64,000 nucleotides of DNA from Nocardioides sp. 1609. Its GTDB lineage: Bacteria; Actinomycetota; Actinomycetes; Propionibacteriales; Nocardioidaceae. Positions 41,143 to 49,618 of this stretch are shown one piece after another (position 1 is the first letter of the stretch; each line of letters starts with the position of its first letter). The stretch covers positions 298,985-362,984 of the forward strand of contig NZ_SPUJ01000006.1 in assembly GCF_004522105.1 (NCBI RefSeq), read 5' to 3'. The notes beneath the pieces were generated by a model that did no database searches, was not told where the DNA came from, and worked only from the letters and a program-made list of their open reading frames with translations. Position numbers and translations under genes: made by a program.

Positions 41143-41940
41143 ATGGACGACCACATCGAGGCGTCGCTGGAGTTCATCGGCACGGCGACGACCATCCTGC
41201 GACTCGGGCCCTTCACCGTGCTCACCGACCCGAACTTCCTGCACCGCGGCCAGCGCGCGTACCTCGGCAAGGGACTGTGGTCGCGCCGCCGCACCGAGCC
41301 GCACGTCCAGCCGGACGAGCTCCCAGCCCTCGACCTCGTCCTCCTCTCCCACCTGCACGGCGACCACTTCGACCGCGTCGCGCGCCGTTCGCTCGACCGG
41401 ACGGTCCCGGTCCTCACCACGGTGCGGGCCGCCAGGACCCTGCGCCGCTGGGGGTTCCGCGAGTCCCGTGGACTGCAGACCTGGCAGCGCGACGAGGTCT
41501 CGTCGGACGAGTGGACCCTGCGCGTCACGTCCGCACCCGGGACGCACGCCCCGGGTCCGGTGCGTCACCTGCTCCCCACCGTCATGGGCAGCGTGCTCGA
41601 GCTCTACCGCTCCGGCGCCCTGGTGCGGCGCGTGTACGTCACCGGCGACACCCTGTTCCGGCCGTGGTTGCGGGACGTCGTGGAGCGGACCGGACCGCTC
41701 GACACCGCGGTCGCGCACCTGGGCGGGACCCGGATCCTGGGGCTGACGGTCACCATGGACGCCGGGCAGGGGGCCGACCTCGTCGAGCTGCTCCGTCCGC
41801 GCGAGACGGTGCCGGTCCACTTCGACGACTACCCCGTGTTCCGCTCGCCGCTGCAGGACTTCGTCGACACCTGGGCCGACCGGGGCCTGCCGGGAACGCT
41901 GCGCACCGTCACCATCGGCGAGCGCATCGACCTCGCCTGA
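41143..41940 (+). CDS. Metallo-beta-lactamase fold hydrolase (UlaG-like)
   Basis: 265 residues. The metal motif is HLHGDHFD near residue 70, with later ligands in APGTHAPG, VYVTGDT and PVHFDDY. The opening EASLEFIGTATTILRLGPFTVLTDPNFL is typical of the UlaG/YtnP-like branch. It is probably a metal-dependent hydrolase in the cytosol with unknown substrate (lactone, phosphodiester or similar). It stands alone, divergent from the MTHFR-like gene. Confidence 0.85.
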   Translation: MDDHIEASLEFIGTATTILRLGPFTVLTDPNFLHRGQRAYLGKGLWSRRRTEPHVQPDELPALDLVLLSHLHGDHFDRVARRSLDRTVPVLTTVRAARTLRRWGFRESRGLQTWQRDEVSSDEWTLRVTSAPGTHAPGPVRHLLPTVMGSVLELYRSGALVRRVYVTGDTLFRPWLRDVVERTGPLDTAVAHLGGTRILGLTVTMDAGQGADLVELLRPRETVPVHFDDYPVFRSPLQDFVDTWADRGLPGTLRTVTIGERIDLA

Positions 41941-41942
41941 CC

Positions 41943-41992
41943 TTGACTTTCCAGCACGGAAACTCAAGACTGGACTTTCCACTACGGAAAGT
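41943..41992 (+). promoter_or_regulatory. Promoter with two ACTTTCC/GGAAAGT operators
   Basis: Dyad 1 is ACTTTCC (41946-41952), AGCAC, GGAAACT (41958-41964), with one mismatch. Dyad 2 is ACTTTCC (41974-41980), ACTAC, GGAAAGT (41986-41992), perfect. Centres are 28 bp apart. A possible promoter TTGACT (41943-41948), N17, AAGACT (41966-41971) lies across them. The site is 9 bp before the ATG of a two-gene operon that ends with a winged-helix regulator, the likely binder. Confidence 0.65.
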
Positions 41993-42000
41993 GAGCGGCC

Positions 42001-42483
42001 ATGGACCAGCACCGCGACCTCGACGACGCGCGATCGGCACTCGCCACCGTCGACCTCGGCCGGCGTCGGGTGATCGACGAGGTCGACGTACCCCCCTGGT
42101 ACTGGGCCGGGCTGGCCACCGGCTGGGTGGCGCTCGGGGTGCTCGCCGACACCGACCGTCCGGTCGCCACCGCGATCGCCACCTTCCTCTTCGCCACCGC
42201 CCATGCCGCCGTCGCACCCGGGGTCATCACCGGCCGCCGGCCCAGCCGACGACTCCGGGTCCGCGCCGGCACCGTCACACCCCACCTGCCTGCGCTGATC
42301 GTCGGCTCCCTGGTGGTGCTCACCGCCGCGACCGTCGCGGGCTCGCTGGTCCTCGAGGCCGACGGGGCGCAGCACCCGGTGACGATCGCGAGCGTCGCCG
42401 TCGCCCTGGTCATCGTCCTCGGCGGGCCCCGGCTGCTCGCCGCCGTACGTCGTCGGGCCGGCCGCCGACCCGCGCTGCCGTGA
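42001..42483 (+). CDS. Four-helix membrane protein, coupled to a regulator
   Basis: 160 residues, not recognised. After ~30 polar residues (RRVIDEVDVPPWYWAGLATGWVAL) there are four membrane helices, near 33-50, 55-73, 97-117 and 126-144. The C-terminus is basic. Its stop overlaps the GTG of the winged-helix regulator (GTGA, 42480-42483). Membrane-protein/regulator pairs of this design are common in actinobacteria, but their role is unknown. Confidence 0.78.
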   Translation: MDQHRDLDDARSALATVDLGRRRVIDEVDVPPWYWAGLATGWVALGVLADTDRPVATAIATFLFATAHAAVAPGVITGRRPSRRLRVRAGTVTPHLPALIVGSLVVLTAATVAGSLVLEADGAQHPVTIASVAVALVIVLGGPRLLAAVRRRAGRRPALP

Positions 42484-42797
42484 CGACCGCCCGGTTCGAC
42501 GAGACGATCCACCCCAGCACCCGCCTGGCCATCGTCTCGCTGCTCGCCGCCAGTGACTGGATCGAGTTCGGCTTCATCCGGGACGAGCTGCAGATGTCCG
42601 ACTCCGCCCTGTCCAAGCAGCTCGGCACCCTCGAGGAGGCCGGCTACCTGGCTCTCGAACGGGTCACCCACCAGCGCCGGCGCCGGGTCCGGGCGCGCCT
42701 GACCCGCGACGGCCGCGCGGCGTTCGACGGACATGTCGCCGCGCTGCGCGAGATGCTCGACCTGGCACCAGCCCCCGCACCGACGACCCGGCGGTGA
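42480..42797 (+). CDS. Winged-helix regulator (MarR/ArsR-like, DNA-binding domain only)
   Basis: 105 residues starting with GTG 42480. The winged helix covers residues ~8-80: PSTRLAIVSLLAASDWIEFGFIRDEL, the recognition helix SDSALSKQLGTLEEAGYLAL and the basic wing THQRRRRVRARLTRDG. There is no ligand domain, so control may come through the coupled membrane protein. It is the probable repressor of the operators at 41946-41992. Confidence 0.85.
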   Translation: MTTARFDETIHPSTRLAIVSLLAASDWIEFGFIRDELQMSDSALSKQLGTLEEAGYLALERVTHQRRRRVRARLTRDGRAAFDGHVAALREMLDLAPAPAPTTRR

Positions 42798-42827
42798 GAC
42801 CCCGGCACGACGTGCCCGGACGCCGAG

Positions 42828-42859
42828 CTGCCCCAGCCGCTGGGGAGCGGCTGGGGCAG
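42828..42859. terminator. Perfect 14-bp hairpin between convergent genes
   Basis: CTGCCCCAGCCGCT (42828-42841) and AGCGGCTGGGGCAG (42846-42859) are exact inverted repeats around a GGGG loop. It lies between the plus gene ending at 42797 and the minus gene ending at 42892. No T-run follows, but the stem is very strong and should act in both directions. Confidence 0.75.
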
Positions 42860-42891
42860 GTCACCGGTCCGGATCGGACCGGACGGTGCGA

Positions 42892-43167
42892 TCAGCGGCG
42901 GTCGGTGTCGCTGCCGTCGTCGAAGAAGTCACGGCTCCCCGACTTGGCCAGGCCGCGGCTGATCATGTAGCCGATGGCCAGCAGGGTCACGAGGAACCAT
43001 GCCTCCTTCGGGCCGAAGTCGGAGGCGCCGTCGGACATCGCCGAGGCGACGAGCACGCCGACGACGGCGAGCGCGAAGACGATGAGCTCGGTGGTCTTGA
43101 AGGATGCCTTGGTCTCGCTGCTGATGCGGCGGGTGTGGTCGTGGTTGATCGTGTTGGTGTTCGACAT
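42892..43167 (-). CDS. Small two-helix membrane protein (91 aa)
   Basis: Not recognised by family. A polar His/Thr/Asn-rich N-terminus (MSNTNTINHDHTRR) is followed by membrane helices at about 27-44 and 57-72, and an acidic end (DFFDDGSDTDRR). AAGGAG precedes the ATG at 43167. It lies between the hairpin terminator and a stress-type gene group, so a role in envelope stress is possible. Confidence 0.72.
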   Translation of the reverse strand: MSNTNTINHDHTRRISSETKASFKTTELIVFALAVVGVLVASAMSDGASDFGPKEAWFLVTLLAIGYMISRGLAKSGSRDFFDDGSDTDRR

Positions 43168-43519
43168 GGTGTCTCCTTGGTTGCGTCCCCATCGGGATGA
43201 GCCCGTGGTGGTCGTGCGACGTCACATCGGTGTGGACGTTCCCCTGCCGGTGCCCAGGCGGCGGGTGCCGTTGACCCGCCTCAACAGGTGAACGGGGCGC
43301 CGCGGGGGTGTGGTGCGACACACGGCGCGTGCATGTCGACCCGCGCATGGGGGAACCGATCGGGGTCAGGAAGGACCTGGGCCACCACGGACTCGTCCCC
43401 GCTGACGGGTCCTCGCACCCGCCTTCACCCGCAGCTGGGCAAGGCTCGTGCGAGGACCGCAGGCACCGGTCCGCCGAGGAGGCCCCGGGCGGGGGCTCCG
43501 CCCAGGACGGCCCGGCGGG
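43168..43519. other. Intergenic region, 352 bp, with dyads only
   Basis: No gene can be supported here. It holds GGCGGGT (43260-43266), 7 bp, ACCCGCC (43274-43280) and GTGTG (43308-43312), 6 bp, CACAC (43319-43323), possible regulator sites for the minus gene starting at 43167. An open frame across 43308-43646 has no ribosome site and lies antisense to the end of the hemolysin-III gene. Confidence 0.5.
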
Positions 43520-44239
43520 TCATGCCTGGTACGTGAGGATGGAGATCGCGACGTACTGGCAGGTCCAGGCGCAGATCGTGAGGGCGTGGAACACCTCGTG
43601 GAACCCGAACCGGGTGGGGCTGGGGTCGGGCCACCTGGTCGCGTAGATCACGCCTCCGACCGTGTACAGGACGCCGCCGACGACGGTGAGGAGCCCGGCA
43701 GCCGGGCTGGCGGCGACCAGGTCTCCCACGAAGGGTGCGATCGACCAGCCGAGCGCGACGTAGAGGCCGGTGCAGAGGGCGCGCGGAGCGGTGAGCCAGA
43801 GCACGCGGAAGGCGATGCCGAGCGCGGCGGCCACCCAGGCGCCGACCAGGAACACCTGCTGCCTCGGGCCGTCGAGGGCCAGCGTGGCGATGGGGGTGTA
43901 GGTGCCGGCGATGACGAGGTAGATGGAGCCGTGGTCCAGACGCTGCAGGATCGCCTGCCCGCGGGCGTTCCACGTGCCGACGTTGTAGACCGCGCTCACG
44001 GCGAACACGATGACGCCGGCGGTGGCGTAGGCGACGGCGGCCCACCGCGAGGACGACGTGGGCGCCAGGCAGACCAGGACGATCCCCGCCGCCAGCACCA
44101 CCGGACTGGCCCCGGCGTGCAACCACCCCCGGAACTGCGGCTTGAGGGCCAGGCGGAGGACGGCGGCGGGCGCAACCGGTCCTGGCAGCCGCTGCCTCGT
44201 CAGGCTGTGGCGCGGGGCGAGCGACACGTCGTCCGCCAT
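43520..44239 (-). CDS. Hemolysin III/TrhA family membrane protein
   Basis: 239 residues with seven membrane helices. Family motifs are KPQFRGWLHAG, NVGTWNARGQAILQRLDHGSIYLVIAGTYTP and FGFHEVFHALTICAW, with histidines in the positions of the metal site shared with the PAQR/ceramidase-like superfamily. In bacteria these proteins affect membrane lipid or energetics balance; true haemolysis is doubtful. ATG 44239 starts MADDVSLAPRH. The gene lies just downstream of a LuxR-type gene on the same strand, 33 bp away. Confidence 0.9.
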   Translation of the reverse strand: MADDVSLAPRHSLTRQRLPGPVAPAAVLRLALKPQFRGWLHAGASPVVLAAGIVLVCLAPTSSSRWAAVAYATAGVIVFAVSAVYNVGTWNARGQAILQRLDHGSIYLVIAGTYTPIATLALDGPRQQVFLVGAWVAAALGIAFRVLWLTAPRALCTGLYVALGWSIAPFVGDLVAASPAAGLLTVVGGVLYTVGGVIYATRWPDPSPTRFGFHEVFHALTICAWTCQYVAISILTYQA

Positions 44240-44272
44240 GTCAGCGAGGGCGACGCGCGGGCCGGGTGCCGG

Positions 44273-44926
44273 TCACGTCCGAGCACCCTGGCGAGGAGCC
44301 ATGACCTGGCGGTACGCGCCCCGCAGCCGATCGCTCTCGGTGGCCGGGCCGGGGCGGGCGACGAGCCCGTTGCGCACGCACCACAGCAGGGCGTTGCTGC
44401 GGTTGCGGGCGCCGATGCGCCGGTACGCGGACCGGATGTAGGTCTTGACGGTGTTCACGCCGAGGTAGAGCTCGCTCGCGATGGCGTTGTTGCTGAGACC
44501 ACGGGTCATCGCCAGGAGGATCTCGAACTCCCGCGGCGACAGCGCCGAGACCAGCGCCTGCTCGCCACGCGGTGCGCGAGCCGCAGCAGCCTGCTGCGCG
44601 CCGGTGAGCACGGCGGCGGACAGGTCGGCGGCGGCACAGCCGAGGTCGACGTAGCTGCCGACGCCGTCCACGGCCCCCCTGGTCGCGTGCTGGGAGTCCG
44701 TCAGACCGATCACGGCGACCGTCGGTGGTGCCAGGACCGGCAGGTCCAGCGCGTCGAAGCCCGTGGCACCGAGATGGACGAGCGCGACCTGCGGCCGGTG
44801 CCGCAGCTCGGCGGGTCCACCGACGCGCACGTCGATGCCCGGCACGTCCCCGAGCATCGAGGCCACCCCGGCGCTGACGATGCTGCGGGGGCTGACGACG
44901 AGCAGCGAGACCGCACGGGGCGTCAC
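44273..44926 (-). CDS. LuxR-type regulator with degenerate receiver domain
   Basis: 217 residues from GTG 44926, which is uncertain because only a weak ribosome site is seen. The C-terminal HTH is complete: LSPREFEILLAMTRGLSNNAIASELYLGVNTVKTYIRSAYRRIG. The N-terminal ~115 residues have a receiver-like pattern, but the phospho-acceptor position reads LVHLG, so His replaces Asp and no acidic pair is present. It is probably not controlled by phosphorylation. It is one of four related regulators within 16 kb. Confidence 0.83.
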   Translation of the reverse strand: MTPRAVSLLVVSPRSIVSAGVASMLGDVPGIDVRVGGPAELRHRPQVALVHLGATGFDALDLPVLAPPTVAVIGLTDSQHATRGAVDGVGSYVDLGCAAADLSAAVLTGAQQAAAARAPRGEQALVSALSPREFEILLAMTRGLSNNAIASELYLGVNTVKTYIRSAYRRIGARNRSNALLWCVRNGLVARPGPATESDRLRGAYRQVMAPRQGART

Positions 44927-45197
44927 GACTTCACCGAGCGGGACCGGCAGCCCACGGGCCGCTGCCGTGCCCGGCCGTGACGGCCGGCTCGTGCCGCGGA
45001 CCGGAGCGACGTCGTGTGCGTGGTGGTGGTGCCCGAGGGGTTGTCCGGGGGCGGGTCGTCCGGGTCGGCCGCGCCCGGGTTGGGCGGAGGCGAGGACGGG
45101 GGTTCCCCGGGGCTCTCCGAACCAGACCGGGACCCCGCTGACCGGGGCCGTCCGGCAGCGGTCGGGGGGACAGCGGGGAACCTCGCCCGCACGGTGG

Positions 45198-45860
45198 TCA
45201 TGTCGACCTCGGGCGGCGCGCGTCGCGCTGACCCTGGTCGTAGGCCTGGACGCCGCCCTCGAACCACGCTCGCACGGCCAGCCCCCGGATCGAGTCGGCC
45301 GCGTCGGCGCCGGCCGCGATCGCGGCAACCGCCTGGTGGACCAGGAACAGGAGGACGGGGTCGTCGTGGGTCGGCCACGGGGTCTCGGCCGGACGGGCGT
45401 CACGAGGGTTCGCCCAGGTCCGCTCGGCCAGGTCCTGCTCGAGGGCCCTGGCCAGGGCCGCCGTGGTGAGCAGCGGCGGGATCGCCGACGGCCGCGGGGA
45501 CCCGTCGTCGCGGCGGGCACCCGCACGACGCACCCGGACCGCGGGCGACGGGACCGGGGACTCGCCGCGAACGCTGTGACCCCACACGATCGCCTCGGCA
45601 CGGGTGGTGACGCCGATCTTGCGGTAGCCCCGGCTGACGTGCCGCTTGACCGTGGCCTGGGAGAGCCCGAGCCTGGCGGCGATCTCGTGGTTGGCGAACC
45701 CGAGCGCGACCAGGTCGAGGACGACGCGTTCCCGGGGCAGCAGTGCCGGCCTGCCGCAGGACGGATCGGGTCCGGTCTCACCGCCTTCGTGCAGCGACTC
45801 GACCGCGGCGGGACGGTCGTCGCGGGGGGACGACAGGAAATCAGCACTTCCGACCAACAT
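45198..45860 (-). CDS. LuxR-type HTH protein with N-terminal DNA-binding domain
   Basis: 220 residues. The HTH is near the N-terminus (~residues 38-95: ALLPRERVVLDLVALGFANHEIAARLGLSQATVKRHVSRGYRKIG), the reverse of the usual order. The C-terminal part is helical and not recognised (LLTTAALARALEQDLAERTWANP ... VHQAVAAIAAGADAADSIRGLAVRAWFEGG). ATG 45860 has GGGAGG upstream. A promoter and a dyad lie at 45973-46022. The 271 bases after it contain only GC-rich hairpins. Confidence 0.78.
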   Translation of the reverse strand: MLVGSADFLSSPRDDRPAAVESLHEGGETGPDPSCGRPALLPRERVVLDLVALGFANHEIAARLGLSQATVKRHVSRGYRKIGVTTRAEAIVWGHSVRGESPVPSPAVRVRRAGARRDDGSPRPSAIPPLLTTAALARALEQDLAERTWANPRDARPAETPWPTHDDPVLLFLVHQAVAAIAAGADAADSIRGLAVRAWFEGGVQAYDQGQRDARRPRST

Positions 45861-45972
45861 CGGAAACCTCCCGGGTGAGGCGAGCTGACCCGCTCGCCGC
45901 CGTGAGGCAGGGGCGACGAGGGCTCAGAACGCACGGTTGCGCCTCGGGGGCGCACCACCAGGTCCGGGATGG

Positions 45973-46022
45973 CGTCATGACTATGACGTGCTCAACCTAC
46001 GGCGAACACGCCGCCACCACAA
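45973..46022 (-). promoter_or_regulatory. Promoter and dyad upstream of the N-terminal-HTH LuxR gene
   Basis: On the minus strand TTGTGG (46022-46017), 17 bp, TAGGTT (45999-45994) forms a promoter. Directly after it, CGTCAT (45973-45978), GACT, ATGACG (45983-45988) is a perfect dyad, placed where a repressor would block the start site. Confidence 0.5.
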
Positions 46023-46059
46023 CGGTCACCAACCCCACCCTCCGGCGTCCGACGCCATT

Positions 46060-46812
46060 TCATTCGAACAGGTGACGCTCGGCTCCGGGCCCGACGGACT
46101 CCGGAGCGACGACCGGGATCGCGTCGTCGCCCGCGGCACCCGGGATCGAGGCGATGACGTGCCGTGCCATCTCGTGGACCTTGACGTTGTGACGCTGGGA
46201 CTGGGTCCTCAGCAGGGCGAAGGCGGTCGCCGCCGTCACCTGGGCGCGCTCCATCAGGATCCCCAGGGCGAGGTCGATCACCCGGCGGTTCACCATCAGT
46301 GCCGTCATGTCGTCGAGGACGGCCGCGTGCCTGGCGAGGTCCATCGCGATCGGGACGGCGCGGGCCAGCTCGCGCGCCACGAGGGCCGCGGTCGCGCGCT
46401 GGACGTCGCCGAACCCGCCGGTCCGTGAGGCGTACGCCTCGAGCACGGCCACGGGCCGCTGACCGGCCAGCACCGGCACCGCGATGCACGACGCCGCGCC
46501 GTGCTCGGCCGCCACCACCCCGTACCCGCCCCATCGGCGCTCGGCGGCGAGATCGGGCACGTGCAGCGTGCGCCCCTCCTCCAGGGCGGTGAAGGTCGGT
46601 CCCACACCGATCGAGGCCTGGATCCGATCGATCGTCGCCGCCAGCGCGGTGCTGGTGCCGATCGCCCGGCGCCCGGTGTGGTCGACACCGCTCACCGCCA
46701 CCCCGGCCACGTCGCCGAGCCGTGCGTGGATGCTCACCGCGCTGGAGGTGACGTACTCGGCCAGGAGTGTCCGGACGTCGGCGGCGGGCACCGGATCAGG
46801 AGGCTGAGTCAT
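46060..46812 (-). CDS. GAF-ANTAR regulator (1 of 4)
   Basis: 250 residues. A GAF domain covers ~20-165 (SIGVGPTFTALEEGRTLHVPDLAAERRW, SCIAVPVLAGQRPVAVLEAY). The C-terminal ANTAR domain is DMTALMVNRRVIDLALGILMERAQVTAATAFALLRTQSQRHNVKVHEMARHVI. ANTAR domains bind paired hexaloop RNA hairpins and stop premature transcription termination. ATG 46812 overlaps the end of the membrane protein gene by 17 bp, so it belongs to that transcript. Confidence 0.87.
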   Translation of the reverse strand: MTQPPDPVPAADVRTLLAEYVTSSAVSIHARLGDVAGVAVSGVDHTGRRAIGTSTALAATIDRIQASIGVGPTFTALEEGRTLHVPDLAAERRWGGYGVVAAEHGAASCIAVPVLAGQRPVAVLEAYASRTGGFGDVQRATAALVARELARAVPIAMDLARHAAVLDDMTALMVNRRVIDLALGILMERAQVTAATAFALLRTQSQRHNVKVHEMARHVIASIPGAAGDDAIPVVAPESVGPGAERHLFE

Positions 46813-47566
46813 CGGATCGCCGCTCGTCCGTCGTGTGCGAGTCCAGCGGTGCCGGGCGCTCGAGGGCGGGGCCGGCCGCGCCGGTCGTCCCGCCGGCTCG
46901 GAGGTGGTGGGCCGGGTCGCTGGCCGGTCGTGCACCGGCGTCGAGCCACGCGCGCAGCGCCTCGGGGTGGCGTCGCTCGAGCTCATCGAGGTACGCCTCG
47001 CGCAGGAGGGCCACCTCGAGTCGCTCGGAGGTGGTCCGGGCGAGCTTCAGGACGCTGAAGCTCAGGCACCAACCGCGGCAGAGGTCGGCGTCGTCGAGGG
47101 CCTCAAGACCTGGGTGGGGGCGTGCCCCTGCCACCTCGTCGTCGGTGGCGACCTCGTCGCTCGCCCTCCCGATCGTCTCCTCGCCCGGCTCGCGGGTCCT
47201 GCCGGTGACGAGGTCGAGCCGGCGCCGGCACGCCCGGCACCACCACGGCGACGTCAGGGCCGCCAGGAGGCACAGCGGGACCACGAGGAGCCCGGTGACG
47301 CTCGCAGCCGCCGCGAGCGCACCCACGGACACGGCCACCTTGGCCGCGTCGGCGAGCTGGGTGCGGAACCGAGGTGCCGTCCAGGGGTGGGGGCTGGCGG
47401 CGCGGGAGTCCGTCGTCAGACCGAGGTTCCACGCCAGGACCGTGAGCAGGGTCAGCAGCGACAGGGCCACAGGGAGCACGGGCCCGGCGACGAGCAGGCC
47501 GACGGCGCCCAGGACCGCGGCGACAGCACCCCAGCCCCAGGTCCAGCACGTCGCGTAGCGCCTCAT
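46796..47566 (-). CDS. Membrane protein, second gene of a duplicated module
   Basis: 256 residues, family unknown. Three or four membrane helices lie in the first ~110 residues, followed by a cytosolic tail with LREAYLDELERRHPEALRAW. The gene at 62354-63049 is a clear paralogue, with the same layout, LRQAYLDEMERRQPAGFASW and a shared ASDPxxHL ending. In both copies a 47644-type membrane protein gene stands directly upstream. CLLAALTSPWWCRACRRR marks the end of the last helix. Confidence 0.78.
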   Translation of the reverse strand: MRRYATCWTWGWGAVAAVLGAVGLLVAGPVLPVALSLLTLLTVLAWNLGLTTDSRAASPHPWTAPRFRTQLADAAKVAVSVGALAAAASVTGLLVVPLCLLAALTSPWWCRACRRRLDLVTGRTREPGEETIGRASDEVATDDEVAGARPHPGLEALDDADLCRGWCLSFSVLKLARTTSERLEVALLREAYLDELERRHPEALRAWLDAGARPASDPAHHLRAGGTTGAAGPALERPAPLDSHTTDERRSDDSAS

Positions 47567-47643
47567 GTCCCGTGCCCGGCATCGGTCCGGACGGGGCCGG
47601 CCGCGTGTCCCGGCGCGTGCCCGTGCAGGCTGCTCACGGCACG

Positions 47644-48315
47644 TCAGCGCCCGAGGCCGGTCTTGTCGACCGTGCGGTGGAAGCGCATGCCGGCGAGGCC
47701 GCCGAGGAGCGCGCCGACCAGGCTGGCCGCTGCGACCGCGGCAATGGCGACGGTCCCGGCGACACCGAGGTCCCCCTCGTTGACCGGCAGGCGGGGGAAG
47801 CTGTTGAGCTTCGACAGCACGTCGTACTCATCGCCCGCCACGGCCGCCAGGACGGCGACGGCGACGGCGATCAGCACGGCCCAGAGCCACACGGCGAGGC
47901 CCTGCTTGAGGCCGTCGAAGCGGGCCATCCGGCCGGCGACGTACCCGCCGCACAGGTAGGCCACGAAGACGATGACGAGCAGGGCGATCGCCCCGGCGAG
48001 CCCGATGGTCTCGACCTGGCCCGACTGGCCGGTGGCCTGGTCGAGCGTCTGGTCGACGTCGTCGACGGCGGCCAGGCCGACCGCGGTGCCGGCAGCGACG
48101 AGGATCGCGGTCAGCAGGACCGCCATCCCGGTGGCGGCGAGCCAGCCGAAGAACGCGGAGCCGACCTTGATCCCGCCGTGCTCCTCCTTCTCGCGGTCGA
48201 CGACGGCCTGGCGGCGCTCGAGCGGCGCCGCGCCGCCCCGCCGGTGGTCGCGGTGCCCGGCGTCGCCGTCGCCCGCGGCGTGGTCGTCGCGATCGGTTCC
48301 ACTGCTGTTCGTCAT
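47644..48315 (-). CDS. Membrane protein with four predicted helices, first gene of a duplicated module
   Basis: 223 residues. A His/Asp/Arg-rich cytosolic N-terminus contains DREKEEHGGIKVGSAFFGW, followed by helices near 77-98, 120-140, 153-172 and 190-210. It is very close to the protein at 61639-62328, with long identical blocks such as YLCGGYVAGRMARFDGLKQG and LNSFPRLPVNEGDLG. Function unknown; the small-residue-rich helices recall general envelope-stress membrane proteins. ATG 48315 follows GAGAGGACC. Confidence 0.8.
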   Translation of the reverse strand: MTNSSGTDRDDHAAGDGDAGHRDHRRGGAAPLERRQAVVDREKEEHGGIKVGSAFFGWLAATGMAVLLTAILVAAGTAVGLAAVDDVDQTLDQATGQSGQVETIGLAGAIALLVIVFVAYLCGGYVAGRMARFDGLKQGLAVWLWAVLIAVAVAVLAAVAGDEYDVLSKLNSFPRLPVNEGDLGVAGTVAIAAVAAASLVGALLGGLAGMRFHRTVDKTGLGR

Positions 48316-48854
48316 GGAGTGGTCCTCTCTCCTGGTCCGCTCTCGGCGGTCCGAGTGGTGGTCCGGACGCCGGGCGACCGGCGGCAGGGTGGACGACCCC
48401 AGGTGCGGGCGGATCGTCGGGTCGGGCGGACGCGCGCCGACGGCCGGACCGGTCGACCACCGGTCTGGCGATCGGTCCGCACCGGGGCGGTGCAGTGCAC
48501 GACGCCACCGGGGACCGGGGTGACACCACGAGAAGTGGCCTGGGAGCGACGCTAGGGAACCGGCGTCCGTGGTGCACCCTCCCTGCGGGTGTCGCTCGTG
48601 CCGCCCGGTGCCGCCGGCTGCGGCACGGTGCGTTCCTCCGGCGGCGCGGCACGACCCGTCCACCGGTGGCGGCCGGACTACCCCGCGGGGTGACTGCCAC
48701 CCGGTGTCCGGTGCGGACGGCCTGTTTCCGCCGGCACCGGGTACCGGTGCTGCAGCCGCCAGATCACCACGCCCGCGTGGGAGCCTCCATCGCGACAGGG
48801 TGCCTGGCGGTCCTACGGACGACCCGTCCGCAGGCGCCGGTGCATGCTGTCCTC
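48316..48854. other. Intergenic region, 539 bp, with strong dyads
   Basis: No gene is supported. It holds GACCGG (48447-48452), 7 bp, CCGGTC (48460-48465) and a perfect hairpin GTGCCGC (48608-48614), CGGCT, GCGGCAC (48620-48626). Promoters of the two divergent genes at 48315 and 48855 must lie here. The paired hairpins could be studied as an RNA leader. Confidence 0.45.
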
Positions 48855-49580
48855 ATGGCGTGGGTCGGGACGTCCGGATGGAGCTATCCCCACTGGGACG
48901 GCGTCCTCTACCCGCCCGGGACCACCCCGGCGAGGCGACTCGACCTCTACACGCAGGAGTTCGACACCGTCGAGCTCAACGCCAGCCACTACCGGTGGCC
49001 GCGGGACGCGTCGTTCGCGAGCTGGCGCCGCCGGCTTCCCTCCGGCTTCCGGATGTCGGTCAAGGCACCCCGGGGACTGACGCACGCCAAGAGGCTTCTC
49101 GAGCCCGAGGCCTGGGTGGAGCGCATCGCTGCGTCGTGGCACGAGCTCCGCGACCGTCGCGCCGCGCTGCTGGTGCAGCTGCCGCCGACCTTCGAGCGCG
49201 ACGACGCCCGTCTGGAGTGGTTCCTCGACCGCCTGCCGTGGTGGGTGCCGGTCGCCGTCGAGCTGCGGCACCCCAGCTGGGTCGACGACGGGGTGTTCGA
49301 GCTCCTGGAACGGCACCGAGCCTCGTACTGCGTGATGAGCGGAGCCGGGCTGCCGTGCGTGCTGCGCTCGACCGCGCCGTTCGTCTACGTCCGCCTGCAC
49401 GGGCCCTCGGACGACTGGCTCTACGCAGGCTCCTACTCCGACGACGACCTGTCCTGGTGGGCCGACCGGGTCCGGGAGTGGGAGGCCGCGGGACGCGCGG
49501 TCTACGTCTACTTCAACAACGACGGGGACGGCAACGCGGTCCGCGACGCCCGGCGGTTGAAGGGGCTGCTGAGCGTCTGA
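48855..49580 (+). CDS. DUF72 family protein
   Basis: 241 residues. It starts MAWVGTSGWSYPHWDGVLYPP, then FDTVELNASHYRWPR, SVKAPRGLTHAKRL, VQLPPTFERDDARLEWFLD, VAVELRHPSWVDD and YVRLHGPSDDWLYAGSYSDDDL, which is the full DUF72 pattern. The fold is a TIM barrel related to xylose isomerase-type enzymes, and the activity is not established. ATG 48855 is the family start; a longer frame upstream is not supported. Confidence 0.9.
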   Translation: MAWVGTSGWSYPHWDGVLYPPGTTPARRLDLYTQEFDTVELNASHYRWPRDASFASWRRRLPSGFRMSVKAPRGLTHAKRLLEPEAWVERIAASWHELRDRRAALLVQLPPTFERDDARLEWFLDRLPWWVPVAVELRHPSWVDDGVFELLERHRASYCVMSGAGLPCVLRSTAPFVYVRLHGPSDDWLYAGSYSDDDLSWWADRVREWEAAGRAVYVYFNNDGDGNAVRDARRLKGLLSV

Positions 49581-49618
49581 CGGCGCCCGCACCACGAGAA
49601 CCCGTGCGCCCGAGCGGG

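Noticed and set aside
43308..43646. 112-residue plus-strand frame
   Set aside because: No ribosome site, low-complexity composition, and antisense to the hemolysin-III gene end.
43520..44239. True cytolysin
   Set aside because: Sequence is of the HlyIII/TrhA membrane family, whose normal role is in the membrane; no toxin features are seen.
48724..48744. GTTT...GGGTAC resembling a SigF/SigB promoter before the DUF72 gene
   Set aside because: Only 11 bp separate the boxes, too short for the known 14-17 bp spacing.
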